A DNA stretch of 64,000 nt from Algoriphagus sp. (GTDB lineage Bacteria; Bacteroidota; Bacteroidia; Cytophagales; Cyclobacteriaceae), in assembly GCA_023653075.1 (NCBI GenBank), contig JAMNXQ010000006.1, positions 1-64,000 of the forward strand. The letters run 5' to 3'. The number at the start of each line of letters is the position of its first letter. Positions within the stretch are counted from its first letter, which is position 1. Below, piece after piece: positions 43,445 to 53,717 of the stretch. The translations under genes were made by a program, and so were the position numbers. Under the pieces are notes generated by a model. The model was not told the origin of the DNA. It did no database searches and saw only the letters and a program-made list of their open reading frames with translations.

Positions 43445-45709
43445 ATGGCTTTTGATATCGAAATGATCAAGGAGGTGTATGCACAGATCCCTGTTCGCAT
43501 TGCAGCGGCCAGAAAGGTGGTCGGCAAACCGCTTACATTGACTGAAAAAATTCTTTATGCTCATTTGAGTGAAGGAGCTGCTAGTCAAGCTTTTAAGAGA
43601 GGAACTTCTTATGTTGATTTTCAACCCGATCGCGTTGCGATGCAAGATGCCACCGCACAGATGGCGCTTTTGCAATTTATGCAAGCAGGTCGATCTCAGG
43701 TAGCTGTTCCATCTACTGTTCACTGCGATCACTTGATCCAAGCGGAGATTGGAGCAGATCAAGATTTGAGCAAAGCAAAAGATAAAAACAAAGAGGTCTA
43801 TGATTTTTTGGCCTCCGTATCCAATAAATACGGCATCGGATTCTGGAAGCCAGGAGCAGGGATTATTCACCAAGTGGTATTGGAAAACTATGCTTTCCCA
43901 GGTGGAATGATGATCGGTACGGATTCGCATACTCCCAATGCAGGTGGTCTAGGAATGATCGCGATTGGTGTGGGTGGTGCAGATGCCTGTGATGTGATGG
44001 CTGGATTGCCTTGGGAATTGAAGTTTCCAAAGTTGATTGGGGTGAAGTTGACTGGTAAAATGTCGGGCTGGACCTCCGCAAAAGACGTGATTTTGAAAGT
44101 AGCGGGTATCCTTACTGTAAAAGGTGGAACGGGTGCAATCGTGGAATATTTTGGAGAAGGAGCTCGCTCCCTTTCCGCTACAGGTAAAGGGACTATTTGC
44201 AACATGGGTGCTGAGATTGGTGCCACTACCTCCATTTTTGGTTACGATGAAAAATCTGCCGCCTACCTTTCCGGTACAGGCCGTTCGGATATTGCTACAC
44301 TTGCCAATGGCATCGCTGCGCATTTGACGGGTGACGCTGAGGTGTACGCAAACCCAGAGCAATACTTCGATCAGGTGATTGAAATTAATCTTTCCGAACT
44401 GGAGCCGCATGTAAATGGACCATTCACTCCAGATTTGGCATGGCCGATCTCCAAATTTGCGGCAGCTGTCAAAGAAAATGGCTGGCCTGCCAAGTTGGAC
44501 GTGGGATTGATCGGTTCTTGTACCAACTCTTCCTACGAAGACATTTCTAGAGCGGCTTCTCTTGCGCAGCAAGCGGTAGATAAAAAATTGGTAGCCAAGT
44601 CTGAGTATACCATCACCCCAGGTTCTGAGCAAGTTCGCTTCACTGTGGCTCGTGATGGATTTTTGGACACTTTTGACAAAATGGGGGGTGTGGTCCTTGC
44701 GAATGCTTGCGGACCTTGTATCGGTCAATGGGCTAGACATGGAGCAGAAAAGCAGGAAAAGAACTCCATCATCACGTCCTTCAACCGAAATTTTGCGAAA
44801 CGTGCGGATGGAAATCCAAATACACATGCATTCGTGGCTTCTCCAGAGATTGTAACAGCCCTAGCCATTGCTGGAGACTTGACCTTTAACCCGCTTACGG
44901 ATTCGTTGACCAACTCTGAGGGCAAGCAGGTTCGCTTGGAAGAGCCAAGAGGATTGGAATTACCAACCAAAGGCTTTGCCGTAGAAGATGCAGGATATCA
45001 GGCTCCAGCTGAGGATGGGTCTACCGTTCAAGTGCTGGTATCCCCAACTTCTGATCGTTTGCAACTATTGGATTCCTTTGCAGCATGGGAAGGGGTTGAC
45101 TTGAAAGGAATGAAGTTGTTGATCAAAGCCAAAGGAAAATGTACCACGGACCACATCTCCATGGCAGGTCCTTGGTTGAAATACAGAGGCCATTTAGATA
45201 ATATTTCCAATAACATGCTCATTGGGGCAGTGAATGCCTTCAACGATGCCACTAACTCGGTGAAAAATCAGTTGACCGGTGCATACGGTGAGGTTCCAGC
45301 TACCCAGCGTGCCTACAAAGCAGCAGGAATTGGATCGATTGTAGTTGGGGATGAAAACTACGGAGAAGGATCTTCTAGAGAACATGCAGCTATGGAACCT
45401 CGCTTCCTAGGCGTTCGTGCGATCCTGGTGAAGTCTTTTGCTCGAATTCACGAGACCAACTTGAAGAAGCAAGGCATGCTTGCCTTGACTTTTGCAAACC
45501 CTGCGGATTACGACTTGATCCAAGAGAATGATGTGATCGATATCAATGGCTTGACTACCTTTGCTCCAGGCAAGTCCTTAGAGGTGGTCTTCCATCATGC
45601 GGACGGCACTTCGCACACGGTGGTTGCCAACCATACCTACAATGAAGGTCAAATCGAATGGTTTAAGGCAGGTAGTGCATTGAACTTAATCAAAGCGGCC
45701 AAGGCTTAA
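43445..45709 (+). CDS. acnA: Aconitate hydratase
   Basis: 754 aa from the ATG at 43445; the track start 22 codons earlier has no support. The [4Fe-4S] ligands are in [15 protein letters not shown] and [38 protein letters not shown] and the swivelling-domain [19 protein letters not shown] are conserved. It isomerises citrate to isocitrate in the TCA cycle. The sequence is of the mitochondrial-type aconitase common in Bacteroidota, so the symbol is approximate. Terminator at 45727 follows. Confidence 0.94.
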   Translation: MAFDIEMIKEVYAQIPVRIAAARKVVGKPLTLTEKILYAHLSEGAASQAFKRGTSYVDFQPDRVAMQDATAQMALLQFMQAGRSQVAVPSTVHCDHLIQAEIGADQDLSKAKDKNKEVYDFLASVSNKYGIGFWKPGAGIIHQVVLENYAFPGGMMIGTDSHTPNAGGLGMIAIGVGGADACDVMAGLPWELKFPKLIGVKLTGKMSGWTSAKDVILKVAGILTVKGGTGAIVEYFGEGARSLSATGKGTICNMGAEIGATTSIFGYDEKSAAYLSGTGRSDIATLANGIAAHLTGDAEVYANPEQYFDQVIEINLSELEPHVNGPFTPDLAWPISKFAAAVKENGWPAKLDVGLIGSCTNSSYEDISRAASLAQQAVDKKLVAKSEYTITPGSEQVRFTVARDGFLDTFDKMGGVVLANACGPCIGQWARHGAEKQEKNSIITSFNRNFAKRADGNPNTHAFVASPEIVTALAIAGDLTFNPLTDSLTNSEGKQVRLEEPRGLELPTKGFAVEDAGYQAPAEDGSTVQVLVSPTSDRLQLLDSFAAWEGVDLKGMKLLIKAKGKCTTDHISMAGPWLKYRGHLDNISNNMLIGAVNAFNDATNSVKNQLTGAYGEVPATQRAYKAAGIGSIVVGDENYGEGSSREHAAMEPRFLGVRAILVKSFARIHETNLKKQGMLALTFANPADYDLIQENDVIDINGLTTFAPGKSLEVVFHHADGTSHTVVANHTYNEGQIEWFKAGSALNLIKAAKA

Positions 45710-45726
45710 CTAAACTTAAATTCAAG

Positions 45727-45760
45727 AAAGCCGTAATGATTTCTTCGTTACGGCTTTTTT
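45727..45760 (+). terminator. Intrinsic terminator after aconitase
   Basis: AAAGCCGTAA (45727-45736) pairs with TTACGGCTTT (45748-45757), T-run follows. Confidence 0.85.
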
Positions 45761-45774
45761 CACATCCCTAAGCT

Positions 45775-46980
45775 ATGAGGAGGATTCTTTTGGTTCAGTT
45801 TATTAGTAGCTGCTTGACTTTGGCATTTAGCCAATCGCTTAGGGCACAAAATGAATCCGATGAACGATCCTTACTCCAAGTGCAAAAAGGGATTAGTTTC
45901 ACTAAAGATTCCTTGTATAGTCTGAATTTGCGGTTTCGATTGCAAAATCGAATGGGTTTTCGTACGGAAAGCGGAGAGGATTTGGGTTTTGAGCAGACGG
46001 ATTTTCGCGTTCGCAGATTGCGGGTTCGATTGGATGGTTTTGTGTTTAATCCACGTATTCAGTATTACGTTCAGCTAGGATTTTCAAAGTCAGACATGGA
46101 TTTGGATGGGGGAGAGGTAGCCCAACCTATTCGAGATGCCATTCTCTATTACCATTTTAGTCCCAACTTTTATGTGGGGATGGGGCAAGCCAAATTGCCT
46201 GGCAACCGGGAACGCGTCATTAGTTCTGGAAATTTGCAGTTTGCGGAGCGATCCCTTGCCAATTCTTTTTTCACACTGGATCGAGATTTTGGTGTTTTTG
46301 CCTATTTCACGTTCCCTACGCAGGGAAAAGCGATTTACCAATTTAAGGGTGCAATAACTGCTGGTGAAGGTAGAAATCCTTCGATTGGAGATCGAGGCTT
46401 AAGTTACACGGGTAGAATAGAAGTGCTACCTTTTGGAAAATTCACCAATGGAGGAGATTATTCCGAAGGAGATTTGGAATTTGAAACTCGTCCCAAACTT
46501 TCCCTTGGAACCAGTTATAATTTTAATGAAAGTGGTGCCAGAGCAAGAGGGCAGTTGGGGTCAGAACTATTTGAAAAGAGAGATCAGCATGTTTTTATTG
46601 CGGATATGATGCTGAAATATAAAGGATGGGCTCTTTTGGGAGAGTATTTTTCAAGAAACGCTGCCAATCCCATCACCTATAGCCCACCTGGGTTCCGTCA
46701 AGCTGTATGGGTAGGTACAGGCCAAAATCTGCAACTCAGTAAACTGATTTCAAAGCAGGGGGAACTTGCGATCCGTTACGCACAAGTCACACCCAAGCAA
46801 TCTATCCGAAATTGGGAAACGCAGCGAGAGGAGTCCACCTTGGGCTATACCCATTACGTTGGAGGTCACCGGGTCAAGTTGCAGGGGAATTTGGGATATT
46901 CCTGGGCCAACAATCAACCGCTACTTAATCAAACGGCAAACTATTGGTTTGGGCTTTTTCAAGTTGAATTTGGGATTTAA
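45775..46980 (+). CDS. Porin of the phosphate-selective porin O/P family
   Basis: 401 aa with a signal peptide (1-~25, ends SLRAQ). A 16-strand-type barrel: LNLRFRLQNRMGFRTESG, VRRLRVRLDGFVFNPRIQYYVQLGFSKSD, YHFSPNFYVGMGQAKLPGNRERVISSGNLQFAERSLANSFF are typical of the OprO/OprP group. The C-terminus YWFGLFQVEFGI suits a barrel terminal strand. It permits anion or small-solute diffusion across the outer membrane. It starts only 15 bases after the aconitase terminator, so its own promoter is not obvious. Confidence 0.85.
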   Translation: MRRILLVQFISSCLTLAFSQSLRAQNESDERSLLQVQKGISFTKDSLYSLNLRFRLQNRMGFRTESGEDLGFEQTDFRVRRLRVRLDGFVFNPRIQYYVQLGFSKSDMDLDGGEVAQPIRDAILYYHFSPNFYVGMGQAKLPGNRERVISSGNLQFAERSLANSFFTLDRDFGVFAYFTFPTQGKAIYQFKGAITAGEGRNPSIGDRGLSYTGRIEVLPFGKFTNGGDYSEGDLEFETRPKLSLGTSYNFNESGARARGQLGSELFEKRDQHVFIADMMLKYKGWALLGEYFSRNAANPITYSPPGFRQAVWVGTGQNLQLSKLISKQGELAIRYAQVTPKQSIRNWETQREESTLGYTHYVGGHRVKLQGNLGYSWANNQPLLNQTANYWFGLFQVEFGI

Positions 46981-47006
46981 AAAGGGTCATCTCCCCTTTT
47001 GAGTCC

Positions 47007-47942
47007 CTATAGAGCTCTTGCTTTTGTGAGGTATTCCTGCACCAAGTCCATTTCGGGATAGCTGACTGCCAATTCCTCTAGGAAACTCAAGGCCTCCACC
47101 TTTTTTCCCATTAGGGCATAATAAATACCCTTATTTCGAAGTGCAAAGGGGTTTTTGTCATCCATCGCCAAACTTTGGTTGATGTAGCTGAGGCCTTCTT
47201 CCAATTGATTCAAATAAAGGAGGTACAATCCTTGGTTGTTGTAATAATACGCCTGTCGATTGTCTAGCGTAATTGCTTTCTCCACCGCTTTTAGCGCTTC
47301 CCCGTAATTTTTCTCCTCAAATAAAATCATAGACCGCAAGTTGTGTAGGTTAGGCTCTGCTGGATTAATTTCCTCAGCCTTTACCAATATAGATTTAGCG
47401 GATTCGTATTCTTTTTGATAGAAATAAATGGTGGCTTGATTGACCAATAAATCCGAATTTTTAGGAGCTAACTCAGTTGCCTTTTGAAAGGATTTCAAGG
47501 CGTCAGCATAGGACTTTAATTTCTCTTCCGTGAGGCCTTTCAAAAAGTAGGACCGCCAATCCCTTGGGTTTTGGGTCACCATTCGGTCAGCATCTTCCTT
47601 GGCGTTGTAATTGGCTCCTAGGTCTAAATAAGCCAATCCTCTCTGGAAAAGCGCATCCGTATAGTCTGGATTTTTTTGAATAGCAGCACTAAAATCTTGG
47701 ATGGCTGTTTCCAACTGGTTTAAGCGCATATGTGCCATCCCTTTGTTGTAGTAGGCATCTACAAAATTAGAATCTAGGGCAATCGCTTCTTCATAAAATC
47801 CCAAAGCAGTTTTGGGATCATTTTCTTCCATTTTCTTGTTGCCTTTGAGCAGGAACCGGCCTTTTTGGTCTTCGATACTATCACATCCCATCCAGAAAAG
47901 AAGGGTTGCAGCCAGGAAGAGATTAGGAATTTGAATTTTCAT
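47007..47942 (-). CDS. TPR-repeat lipoprotein
   Basis: 311 aa. The signal peptide ends in a lipobox (LFWMGC at ~15-20), so it is lipid-anchored. About seven TPR repeats follow (VDAYYNKGMAHMRLNQLETAIQDFSAAI; TDALFQRGLAYLDLGANYNAK; PFALRNKGIYYALMGKKVEAL). Protein-protein scaffold of the envelope; partner unknown. Its start overlaps the upstream AI-2E gene by 20 bases, so the two are translationally linked. Confidence 0.85.
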   Translation of the reverse strand: MKIQIPNLFLAATLLFWMGCDSIEDQKGRFLLKGNKKMEENDPKTALGFYEEAIALDSNFVDAYYNKGMAHMRLNQLETAIQDFSAAIQKNPDYTDALFQRGLAYLDLGANYNAKEDADRMVTQNPRDWRSYFLKGLTEEKLKSYADALKSFQKATELAPKNSDLLVNQATIYFYQKEYESAKSILVKAEEINPAEPNLHNLRSMILFEEKNYGEALKAVEKAITLDNRQAYYYNNQGLYLLYLNQLEEGLSYINQSLAMDDKNPFALRNKGIYYALMGKKVEALSFLEELAVSYPEMDLVQEYLTKARAL

Positions 47943-49023
47943 CGGAAGTAGGTTTGGATGGTGCTGACTTTAGTTCTTCTCCTAGCAGCAAAGCAAAGGG
48001 TTTGGTGGAAGAGGACAAGTCAAAGATTTCACGTAAAATGGCTAAAATAGGGATAATTAAAATCATGCCCGCGACACCCCAGATTGAGGCTCCTAGCAAG
48101 AGTCCCAAGAAGGTGATGAATGCATTCAAATTGACCTGACTCCCCACTATTTTTGGGGTTAGAATGTTGCCTTCCAATACTTGAATGGCTTGGTAAGCTC
48201 CAAGAATCAACAGTGGAGAGAGCAAGTTGTCCATAGTCAAGAGGGCATAACTCATCGGGAGTAAAGCGCCAATTAAGGGACCCACGTAAGGGATGATATT
48301 TAGAATTGCTCCAATAACTCCGAAAAATATGGCATGCTCTACGCCAATTAGGGAATAGGCGGTGATATTAAGAAGGGCAAGAATGACCATGACTTTCCCC
48401 ACTCCAGAGATGTAGTTCAACACTACTTTTCGTAAGCGGATTGTTTGTCCTTTCACTTCTCCAGGATCAGTATCCTGAAAAATGGAAATCAGTACGCTGA
48501 CCAAGTGATCCCGGTAGAGTAAAAAGAAAAACATAAATACGGGAATCAAAATAAGGCTGCTTAAGGATCCGATGGCATTTATCGCAAATGAAGAAATATT
48601 GCTGCTATTTTTGTTAAGAAGGTTAAGCAAAACATCTGGATCCAATTGATCTGCAAGTTTCTGTTTAAACCCGAATTGGGAGCTTGTAAACTGATCTATT
48701 TGCTGAATTAGGTTGGTAATTCGTACTGTTACATCTGCGAAATCTGTAGAAAAACTAAGTAAGTTGCTCACAATAAAACTCAGTAAACCAGCTACTAGGC
48801 CTATCATGATCACCAAAGAAACGATACTAGACAGGATGCGTGGAAACTTGTATTTTTCTAGAAATAGACTCAAAGGAGTGAATAGTACTGCAAAAAATGC
48901 TCCCAAGGCCAATGGAATTAAAATGGCCTTTCCGACAATTAGGATAAACACTACCACTATCAATAGTGACAAAACTGCCAATGCCTTGAGATAGGGTGGG
49001 AGCTGTAGGGATTTTGATGTCAT
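47923..49023 (-). CDS. AI-2E family (PF01594) membrane permease, second copy
   Basis: 366 aa, paralogue of the gene at 39902. The N-terminus has two helices (LKALAVLSLLIVVVFILIVGKAILIPLALGAFFAVL), then a soluble region ~70-140, then the C-terminal bundle with ILNIIPYVGPLIGALLPMSYAL (family signature) and NLNAFITFLGLLLGASIWGVAGMIL. Substrate unproven. Its end overlaps the start of the TPR lipoprotein by 20 bases. The M3 peptidase ends at 49055, in the same direction, 31 bases upstream. Confidence 0.86.
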   Translation of the reverse strand: MTSKSLQLPPYLKALAVLSLLIVVVFILIVGKAILIPLALGAFFAVLFTPLSLFLEKYKFPRILSSIVSLVIMIGLVAGLLSFIVSNLLSFSTDFADVTVRITNLIQQIDQFTSSQFGFKQKLADQLDPDVLLNLLNKNSSNISSFAINAIGSLSSLILIPVFMFFFLLYRDHLVSVLISIFQDTDPGEVKGQTIRLRKVVLNYISGVGKVMVILALLNITAYSLIGVEHAIFFGVIGAILNIIPYVGPLIGALLPMSYALLTMDNLLSPLLILGAYQAIQVLEGNILTPKIVGSQVNLNAFITFLGLLLGASIWGVAGMILIIPILAILREIFDLSSSTKPFALLLGEELKSAPSKPTSDENSNS

Positions 49024-49054
49024 GAAGAAGGTCCTAGGTTGTGTAAAATAAGGA

Positions 49055-51094
49055 TTAGTTGCTCACTATTAAGCCGCTGCGCTTCAAAAGGGCATCTGGT
49101 TTTGGTTCCCGTCCTCTAAACCGTGCATAGATCAGTGAGGGATGTTCAGCACCTCCAGCAGAAAGGATATTTTTTTCAAAGGAAACAGCGGTATGCGAAT
49201 CGAAAACACCCTTTTCTTGGAACAATTCAAAGGCATCTGCGTCCAAGACCTCTGCCCATTTGTAACTGTAATATCCAGAAGCATACCCCCCTTGGAAGAT
49301 GTGTGAAAAACTGGTGCTGATGCGTGTGTTTTCCACGCTCGGAAGGAGTTCGGTAGCCTTAAGTACCTCCTTTTCAAAAGTTTTGATGTCTTCGATTTGA
49401 TTGGGGTCTTGGCTATGGTAGGCCATGTCCAATAAGGCAAAGCTTATTTGGCGAAGGGTCAAGTAGCCTTGCTGGAAATTGGAAGCTTTCTTTATTTTTT
49501 CAACCAATTCGGTTGGGATCGTTGCCCCGGTTTGGTAATGTCGTGCAAACAGATCCAAACATTCTTTTTCATAGCACCAATTCTCAAAAATTTGAGAGGG
49601 GAGTTCCACAAAATCCCAAAACACGCTCGTGCCGGATAGACTTTCGTAGACCCCTCGAGCCAACATGCCGTGTAGGGCATGACCAAACTCATGGAAAAGC
49701 GTTGTTACCTCATTGAAGGTCAATAAACTCGGGCTCGTTTTGGTCGGTTTGGTAAAATTACATACGATGGAAACGTGAGGTCGGCAATCAGTACCATTTT
49801 CTTTGTATTGACCGCGGTAGGAAGTCATCCAGGCTCCATTTCGCTTTCCTTGTCTGGGGAAAAAGTCTGCATAAAACACGGACAAAAACTGATTCTCGCG
49901 GTCGTAGACTTCATAAGCAGATACCTCGGGATGGTATACAGGAATCTCTGAATTTGGCACAAAGCGAAGTCCAAACAAGCGCGAGGCGGTAGCAAAGACT
50001 CCGGATATTACATTTTCCATGCTGAAGTAAGGGCGAAGTTCCTCTTCGTCAAATGCATACTTTTCCTTTTTGAGTAATTCGGAATAGTAGGCAAAGTCCC
50101 ATTTTTCCAACGATTCCAATTCATCCAACTTTTTGGCAAGTGCTGCAACTTCCTGCACATCAAGGATGGCTTTAGGCTTGGCTTTTTCCAAAAGGGAATG
50201 CAAAAACTCAAATACGGTAGCCGGACTTTTAGCCATGCGCTCTTCCAAGGTGAAGTATGCATGACTTTCGTAGCCCAAAAGTTTTGCCCGCTGCTGTCTT
50301 AAGTACACCAGTCGCTTGATGATGTCTTGGTTATCTAGTTCGTCCCCTTTGGCGCATTTGGTATTGAAAGCCATAAACAAGGTTTTTCTCAAGTCTCTGT
50401 TTTTGGCATAGGTCATCACCGGGATGTAAGAGGGGTAATCCAAAGAAAATGCCCAACTGTCCGCATGCCCCTTTTCTTCGGCAAGTTGTGCTGCCGCCTC
50501 TAGCGATCCTGAAGGGAGACCTTCCAAGTCACTTTTTTGATCTACCAGGTGCAAGAATCGGTTGGTCTCTGCGAGCACATGCTCTCCAAATTGTAGACTC
50601 AATTGAGCAAGTTCTTGATCAATTTTCCGCAGGGTCTCCGCATCTTCAGCCTCCAATTGAGCTCCGTTGCGTACAAAGGATTTGTAAGTTTTTTCTAAAA
50701 GGGTGGATTGCTCCGCGGTAAGTATGAGGCTTTCTTTTTGCTGATACACCTGAGCAATCTGCTGAAATAGTTCCTGATCCAACAAGACATCATTGGAATG
50801 TGCCGTCAAGAGTGGGGAAATCTCCCGAGCAAGACCTTGCAATTCGGCATTCGTTTCGGCTGAATTAAGGTTGAAAAATAGGGCAGATAGTATTCCAAGA
50901 TGCTTCCCGCTTTTTTCCAAGGCTTCTACCGTATTTTCAAAGGTAGGAAGAGACTCCGACTTGATGGCTTCAATCTCCTTTTTGGCTTCTTCAATCGCGG
51001 CGATAAACGCAGGTTGAAAATGAACTGTTGAAATCTCTGAAAATGGTGCTGTTTGGAAAGGTCCGGTAAACGAGGAAAGTAGCGGATTGCTCAT
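49055..51094 (-). CDS. M3-family oligopeptidase (Dcp/PrlC type)
   Basis: 679 aa. Zinc motif HEFGHALHGML (HExxH) at ~470, with the downstream Glu in SQIFENWCYE. Family segments: DFFPRQGKRNGAWMTSYRG, NEVTTLFHEFGHALHG and the C-terminal FSHIFQGGYASGYYSYKWAEVLDADAFELF. No signal peptide; it degrades short peptides in the cytosol. First gene of a minus-strand group with the AI-2E permease and TPR lipoprotein (gaps 31 and -20). Confidence 0.94.
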   Translation of the reverse strand: MSNPLLSSFTGPFQTAPFSEISTVHFQPAFIAAIEEAKKEIEAIKSESLPTFENTVEALEKSGKHLGILSALFFNLNSAETNAELQGLAREISPLLTAHSNDVLLDQELFQQIAQVYQQKESLILTAEQSTLLEKTYKSFVRNGAQLEAEDAETLRKIDQELAQLSLQFGEHVLAETNRFLHLVDQKSDLEGLPSGSLEAAAQLAEEKGHADSWAFSLDYPSYIPVMTYAKNRDLRKTLFMAFNTKCAKGDELDNQDIIKRLVYLRQQRAKLLGYESHAYFTLEERMAKSPATVFEFLHSLLEKAKPKAILDVQEVAALAKKLDELESLEKWDFAYYSELLKKEKYAFDEEELRPYFSMENVISGVFATASRLFGLRFVPNSEIPVYHPEVSAYEVYDRENQFLSVFYADFFPRQGKRNGAWMTSYRGQYKENGTDCRPHVSIVCNFTKPTKTSPSLLTFNEVTTLFHEFGHALHGMLARGVYESLSGTSVFWDFVELPSQIFENWCYEKECLDLFARHYQTGATIPTELVEKIKKASNFQQGYLTLRQISFALLDMAYHSQDPNQIEDIKTFEKEVLKATELLPSVENTRISTSFSHIFQGGYASGYYSYKWAEVLDADAFELFQEKGVFDSHTAVSFEKNILSAGGAEHPSLIYARFRGREPKPDALLKRSGLIVSN

Positions 51095-51202
51095 GAAAGC
51101 GAATGAAGTAATGTGTTGCGAGTAACTAAAATACTAGTGCAAAATTACCGATTTGCAGGGGATTTAAACCTGAATCCTGCCTCAAATTCCTTTCTTATAC
51201 TA

Positions 51203-51236
51203 TAAAAAACATAGGCCAGTAAAAACCCTGGCCTAT
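51203..51236 (-). terminator. Intrinsic terminator after the DUF5117 protease gene
   Basis: Minus strand: ATAGGCCAG / CTGGCCTAT perfect stem with eight-base loop, then GTTTTTTATAG. Eight bases after the stop. Confidence 0.8.
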
Positions 51237-51243
51237 ATTTCAA

Positions 51244-53649
51244 TTAGTGGAAGTCACAAGTCATGGCTTCCATGCCGATGGGTGCCCCATCTGGAATGCT
51301 GAGCACTTGCTGCGGAGTCAATTCCTCAGGAAGACTCAGGTAGGCATCAATCTTTTGCTTTAAGTAATCCCGATGCGCTTGCAGTAAGGTTGAGAATGAA
51401 CCCGTGTTAGTGCTGAGAAGACGCAACTGATTTCGAACCAATGCACGGACGGTTTGAGATGCTCCTGAATTTTTCGACAAGGCAATCAGGTGATCTACTA
51501 ATTTGGCTTCAGTCATCAGTTTGACTTCCACACCCAGGCCTTTTGGCATGGAATTGCTAAATACTTGATTGCTCACCTTTTCCAACACGGTTTCTAAACC
51601 TGGCAAGGATTTATTTTGAAGTTGCTGCAGGTAAATTCGGTTTGCTCTTCCAGCCTCAAAAAGAAAGGTAAAGGTGGCATCCACCACATTTTCTGCAGGA
51701 GCGATGGGATCAAATATGGGTCCGGTACGAGAGGGAAATGTTTCGCGATTTTTGCCATACCCATAAGGTCGCGGTGGAATTAGAGCCAAAATGGATGACG
51801 GGATTTCCAAGTGTTCCGTGCTGATGGACAGCAGCAGTGCATCTAAGGCTTCTTTTTGACTCTTAGCGGGAATCCATTCGTGCGCAGTTTGGTTGTCTCC
51901 TTTGACCTTGTAGGTGTAGTCTAGGCCACCAACCAACTTGCTGGTTGCTTCCAACTGGTAGCGGTGCATCAGGTAGAGGGGTACAAAAACTTCCTCTAGA
52001 ATGGCTTGTGGTTCTCCAGTTTTGATGGCATTGAGTCCGAAGGTTTGCATGCGCTCTTGACGCATATCCAACATGCGCTTGAGTTCTTCCGAAGCGGAAG
52101 CACCATTATCCCAAAGGTGTGAGCGAGGATGTACGCCACTTGGATTTCTAGAATCTGAATCCGTGATGAATTCATAACCCGCAGCATAGGTTGCTTGCAG
52201 GGTTTTTTCTAAAAACTCTTCCTCAGTTTGGTTCGCCGCAGGTTGTCCATAGCCGTAAGTAATCGCTAACTTATCCCATTCTCCGATTTTTAAATCGTAG
52301 GCATCTTCAAAATTTACATTTCCCCTAGCATCTAGGCTAATCAAGGGGTGGGGATAGTCCATCACGGAGGAGCGACCTGTAGCTGAGGTAGCATAGCTGT
52401 GTGCCAAGCCGATGGTATGTCCGATCTCATGTGCGGAAAGTTGCTTCAATCGATTCAATGCAAATTCCATCAACTTTGGATCTGCCTCATTTCCTTGTTC
52501 AAAGGGTTGCAAAAGCCCTTGCGCAATTAAATAATCCTGTCTCACACGTAGGGATCCTAAAGACACCTGTCCCTTTAAAATTTCTCCCGTTCGTGGATCT
52601 TGGATGCTAGAACCGTAAGACCAGCCTCGAGTGGAGCGGTGAATCCATTGGATCACATTGTAGCGTACATCGCTGAGGTCCATTCCTTCAGGGGCAAGTT
52701 CTACTCGAAAGGCATTTTTGAATCCAGCAGCCTCAAAAGCCTGAGCCCACCAGTTGCCCCCTTCAATCAATGCACTGGCGACGGGTTCTGGGGTACCGCG
52801 ATCTAAATAATAGACAATGGGTTCTACCACCTCCGAAACAGCTGCTGCAGGGTCTTTTTTCTCAAGTCGGTGTCTGGAGATAAAACGCTTGACCAAGGGT
52901 TGGTCGATGGGAGTGGTGTAATCTTGATAGCTAATAAAGAAATAACCTGCCCGCGGATCAAATTTGCGCATAGCATAAAGCGGTGGCAACTCAATAAAGG
53001 AATGTCTCATGCGTACAGTTACAGCATCCGGACTTGGGGTGACAGAGCGTAAATTTGCCCCCGCGCCCGATCCTGTAAGCGTGACGATCGCTTCAACCTC
53101 CGTGTTTTTAGGGAAATTCTTGGTTGTAGGATAATACAAGGCAGATCGACTTGCATCTACTTTGTACGTTCCTTGCTTAGATCTTGCAAGCGTTTCACTC
53201 ACTCCATGCATATCTTGTAGGAAAAAATTAGTAGCGTCCACCAAGTTGGTTGCTCCTTCCGTTTTTACCACCTCAAATCCCCAAAGCGTAGATTCTGCGA
53301 AAGCATCTTGAATGGATTTGGCTTCGTAAGCATTTTTGGTGTAGGCACGGTAGTCGTAATTTTTATGAACCATCAGGATTTTAGTTCCTGCTTTTCGAAA
53401 TTCGATTACTCGGGTGTCGCCCAGTTGTCCGCGATCCAATCCAATATCATTGGATCCAATACCGGCTGTCAACGCATTCACATAGAGTAATTCCTGGTTG
53501 AGGCCAGTGATTTCCAAGTAAATCTTTCCTTTTTCTTCGTCTAGGTAGAAAGGAATAAATCCTTCTTTCTTAGTCATTTTTGAAAAATCTTGAGCTTGGA
53601 GCCAACTAAATTGAAGGAGAAGAAGGAGGAGTAGACCAATTCTTTTCAT
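51244..53649 (-). CDS. Secreted zinc metalloprotease of the DUF5117/DUF5118 family
   Basis: 801 aa from the ATG at 53649 (the TTG seven codons earlier is not needed). A signal peptide (1-~19, ends WLQAQD) precedes the DUF5118/5117 regions. The zinc site HEIGHTIGLAHSYATS (HExxHxxGxxH) is at ~420, with a Met-turn-like SSVMDYPHPLIS. The C-terminal half is helical. Metzincin-like protease in the periplasm or outside the cell, common in Bacteroidota; substrate unknown. Monocistronic with a terminator. Confidence 0.88.
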   Translation of the reverse strand: MKRIGLLLLLLLQFSWLQAQDFSKMTKKEGFIPFYLDEEKGKIYLEITGLNQELLYVNALTAGIGSNDIGLDRGQLGDTRVIEFRKAGTKILMVHKNYDYRAYTKNAYEAKSIQDAFAESTLWGFEVVKTEGATNLVDATNFFLQDMHGVSETLARSKQGTYKVDASRSALYYPTTKNFPKNTEVEAIVTLTGSGAGANLRSVTPSPDAVTVRMRHSFIELPPLYAMRKFDPRAGYFFISYQDYTTPIDQPLVKRFISRHRLEKKDPAAAVSEVVEPIVYYLDRGTPEPVASALIEGGNWWAQAFEAAGFKNAFRVELAPEGMDLSDVRYNVIQWIHRSTRGWSYGSSIQDPRTGEILKGQVSLGSLRVRQDYLIAQGLLQPFEQGNEADPKLMEFALNRLKQLSAHEIGHTIGLAHSYATSATGRSSVMDYPHPLISLDARGNVNFEDAYDLKIGEWDKLAITYGYGQPAANQTEEEFLEKTLQATYAAGYEFITDSDSRNPSGVHPRSHLWDNGASASEELKRMLDMRQERMQTFGLNAIKTGEPQAILEEVFVPLYLMHRYQLEATSKLVGGLDYTYKVKGDNQTAHEWIPAKSQKEALDALLLSISTEHLEIPSSILALIPPRPYGYGKNRETFPSRTGPIFDPIAPAENVVDATFTFLFEAGRANRIYLQQLQNKSLPGLETVLEKVSNQVFSNSMPKGLGVEVKLMTEAKLVDHLIALSKNSGASQTVRALVRNQLRLLSTNTGSFSTLLQAHRDYLKQKIDAYLSLPEELTPQQVLSIPDGAPIGMEAMTCDFH

Positions 53650-53717
53650 GGGAGTGTATTTTTTCGTCAATTTATCAAAAAGGATGGCGGGGATACTACC
53701 ACTCGTGAAAAAAAATA

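Noticed and set aside
43949-44827. 292-aa minus-strand ORF over aconitase
   Set aside because: Antisense shadow of a clearly coding aconitase; composition (many Ser, Arg, His, Cys) is typical of reverse-frame translation.
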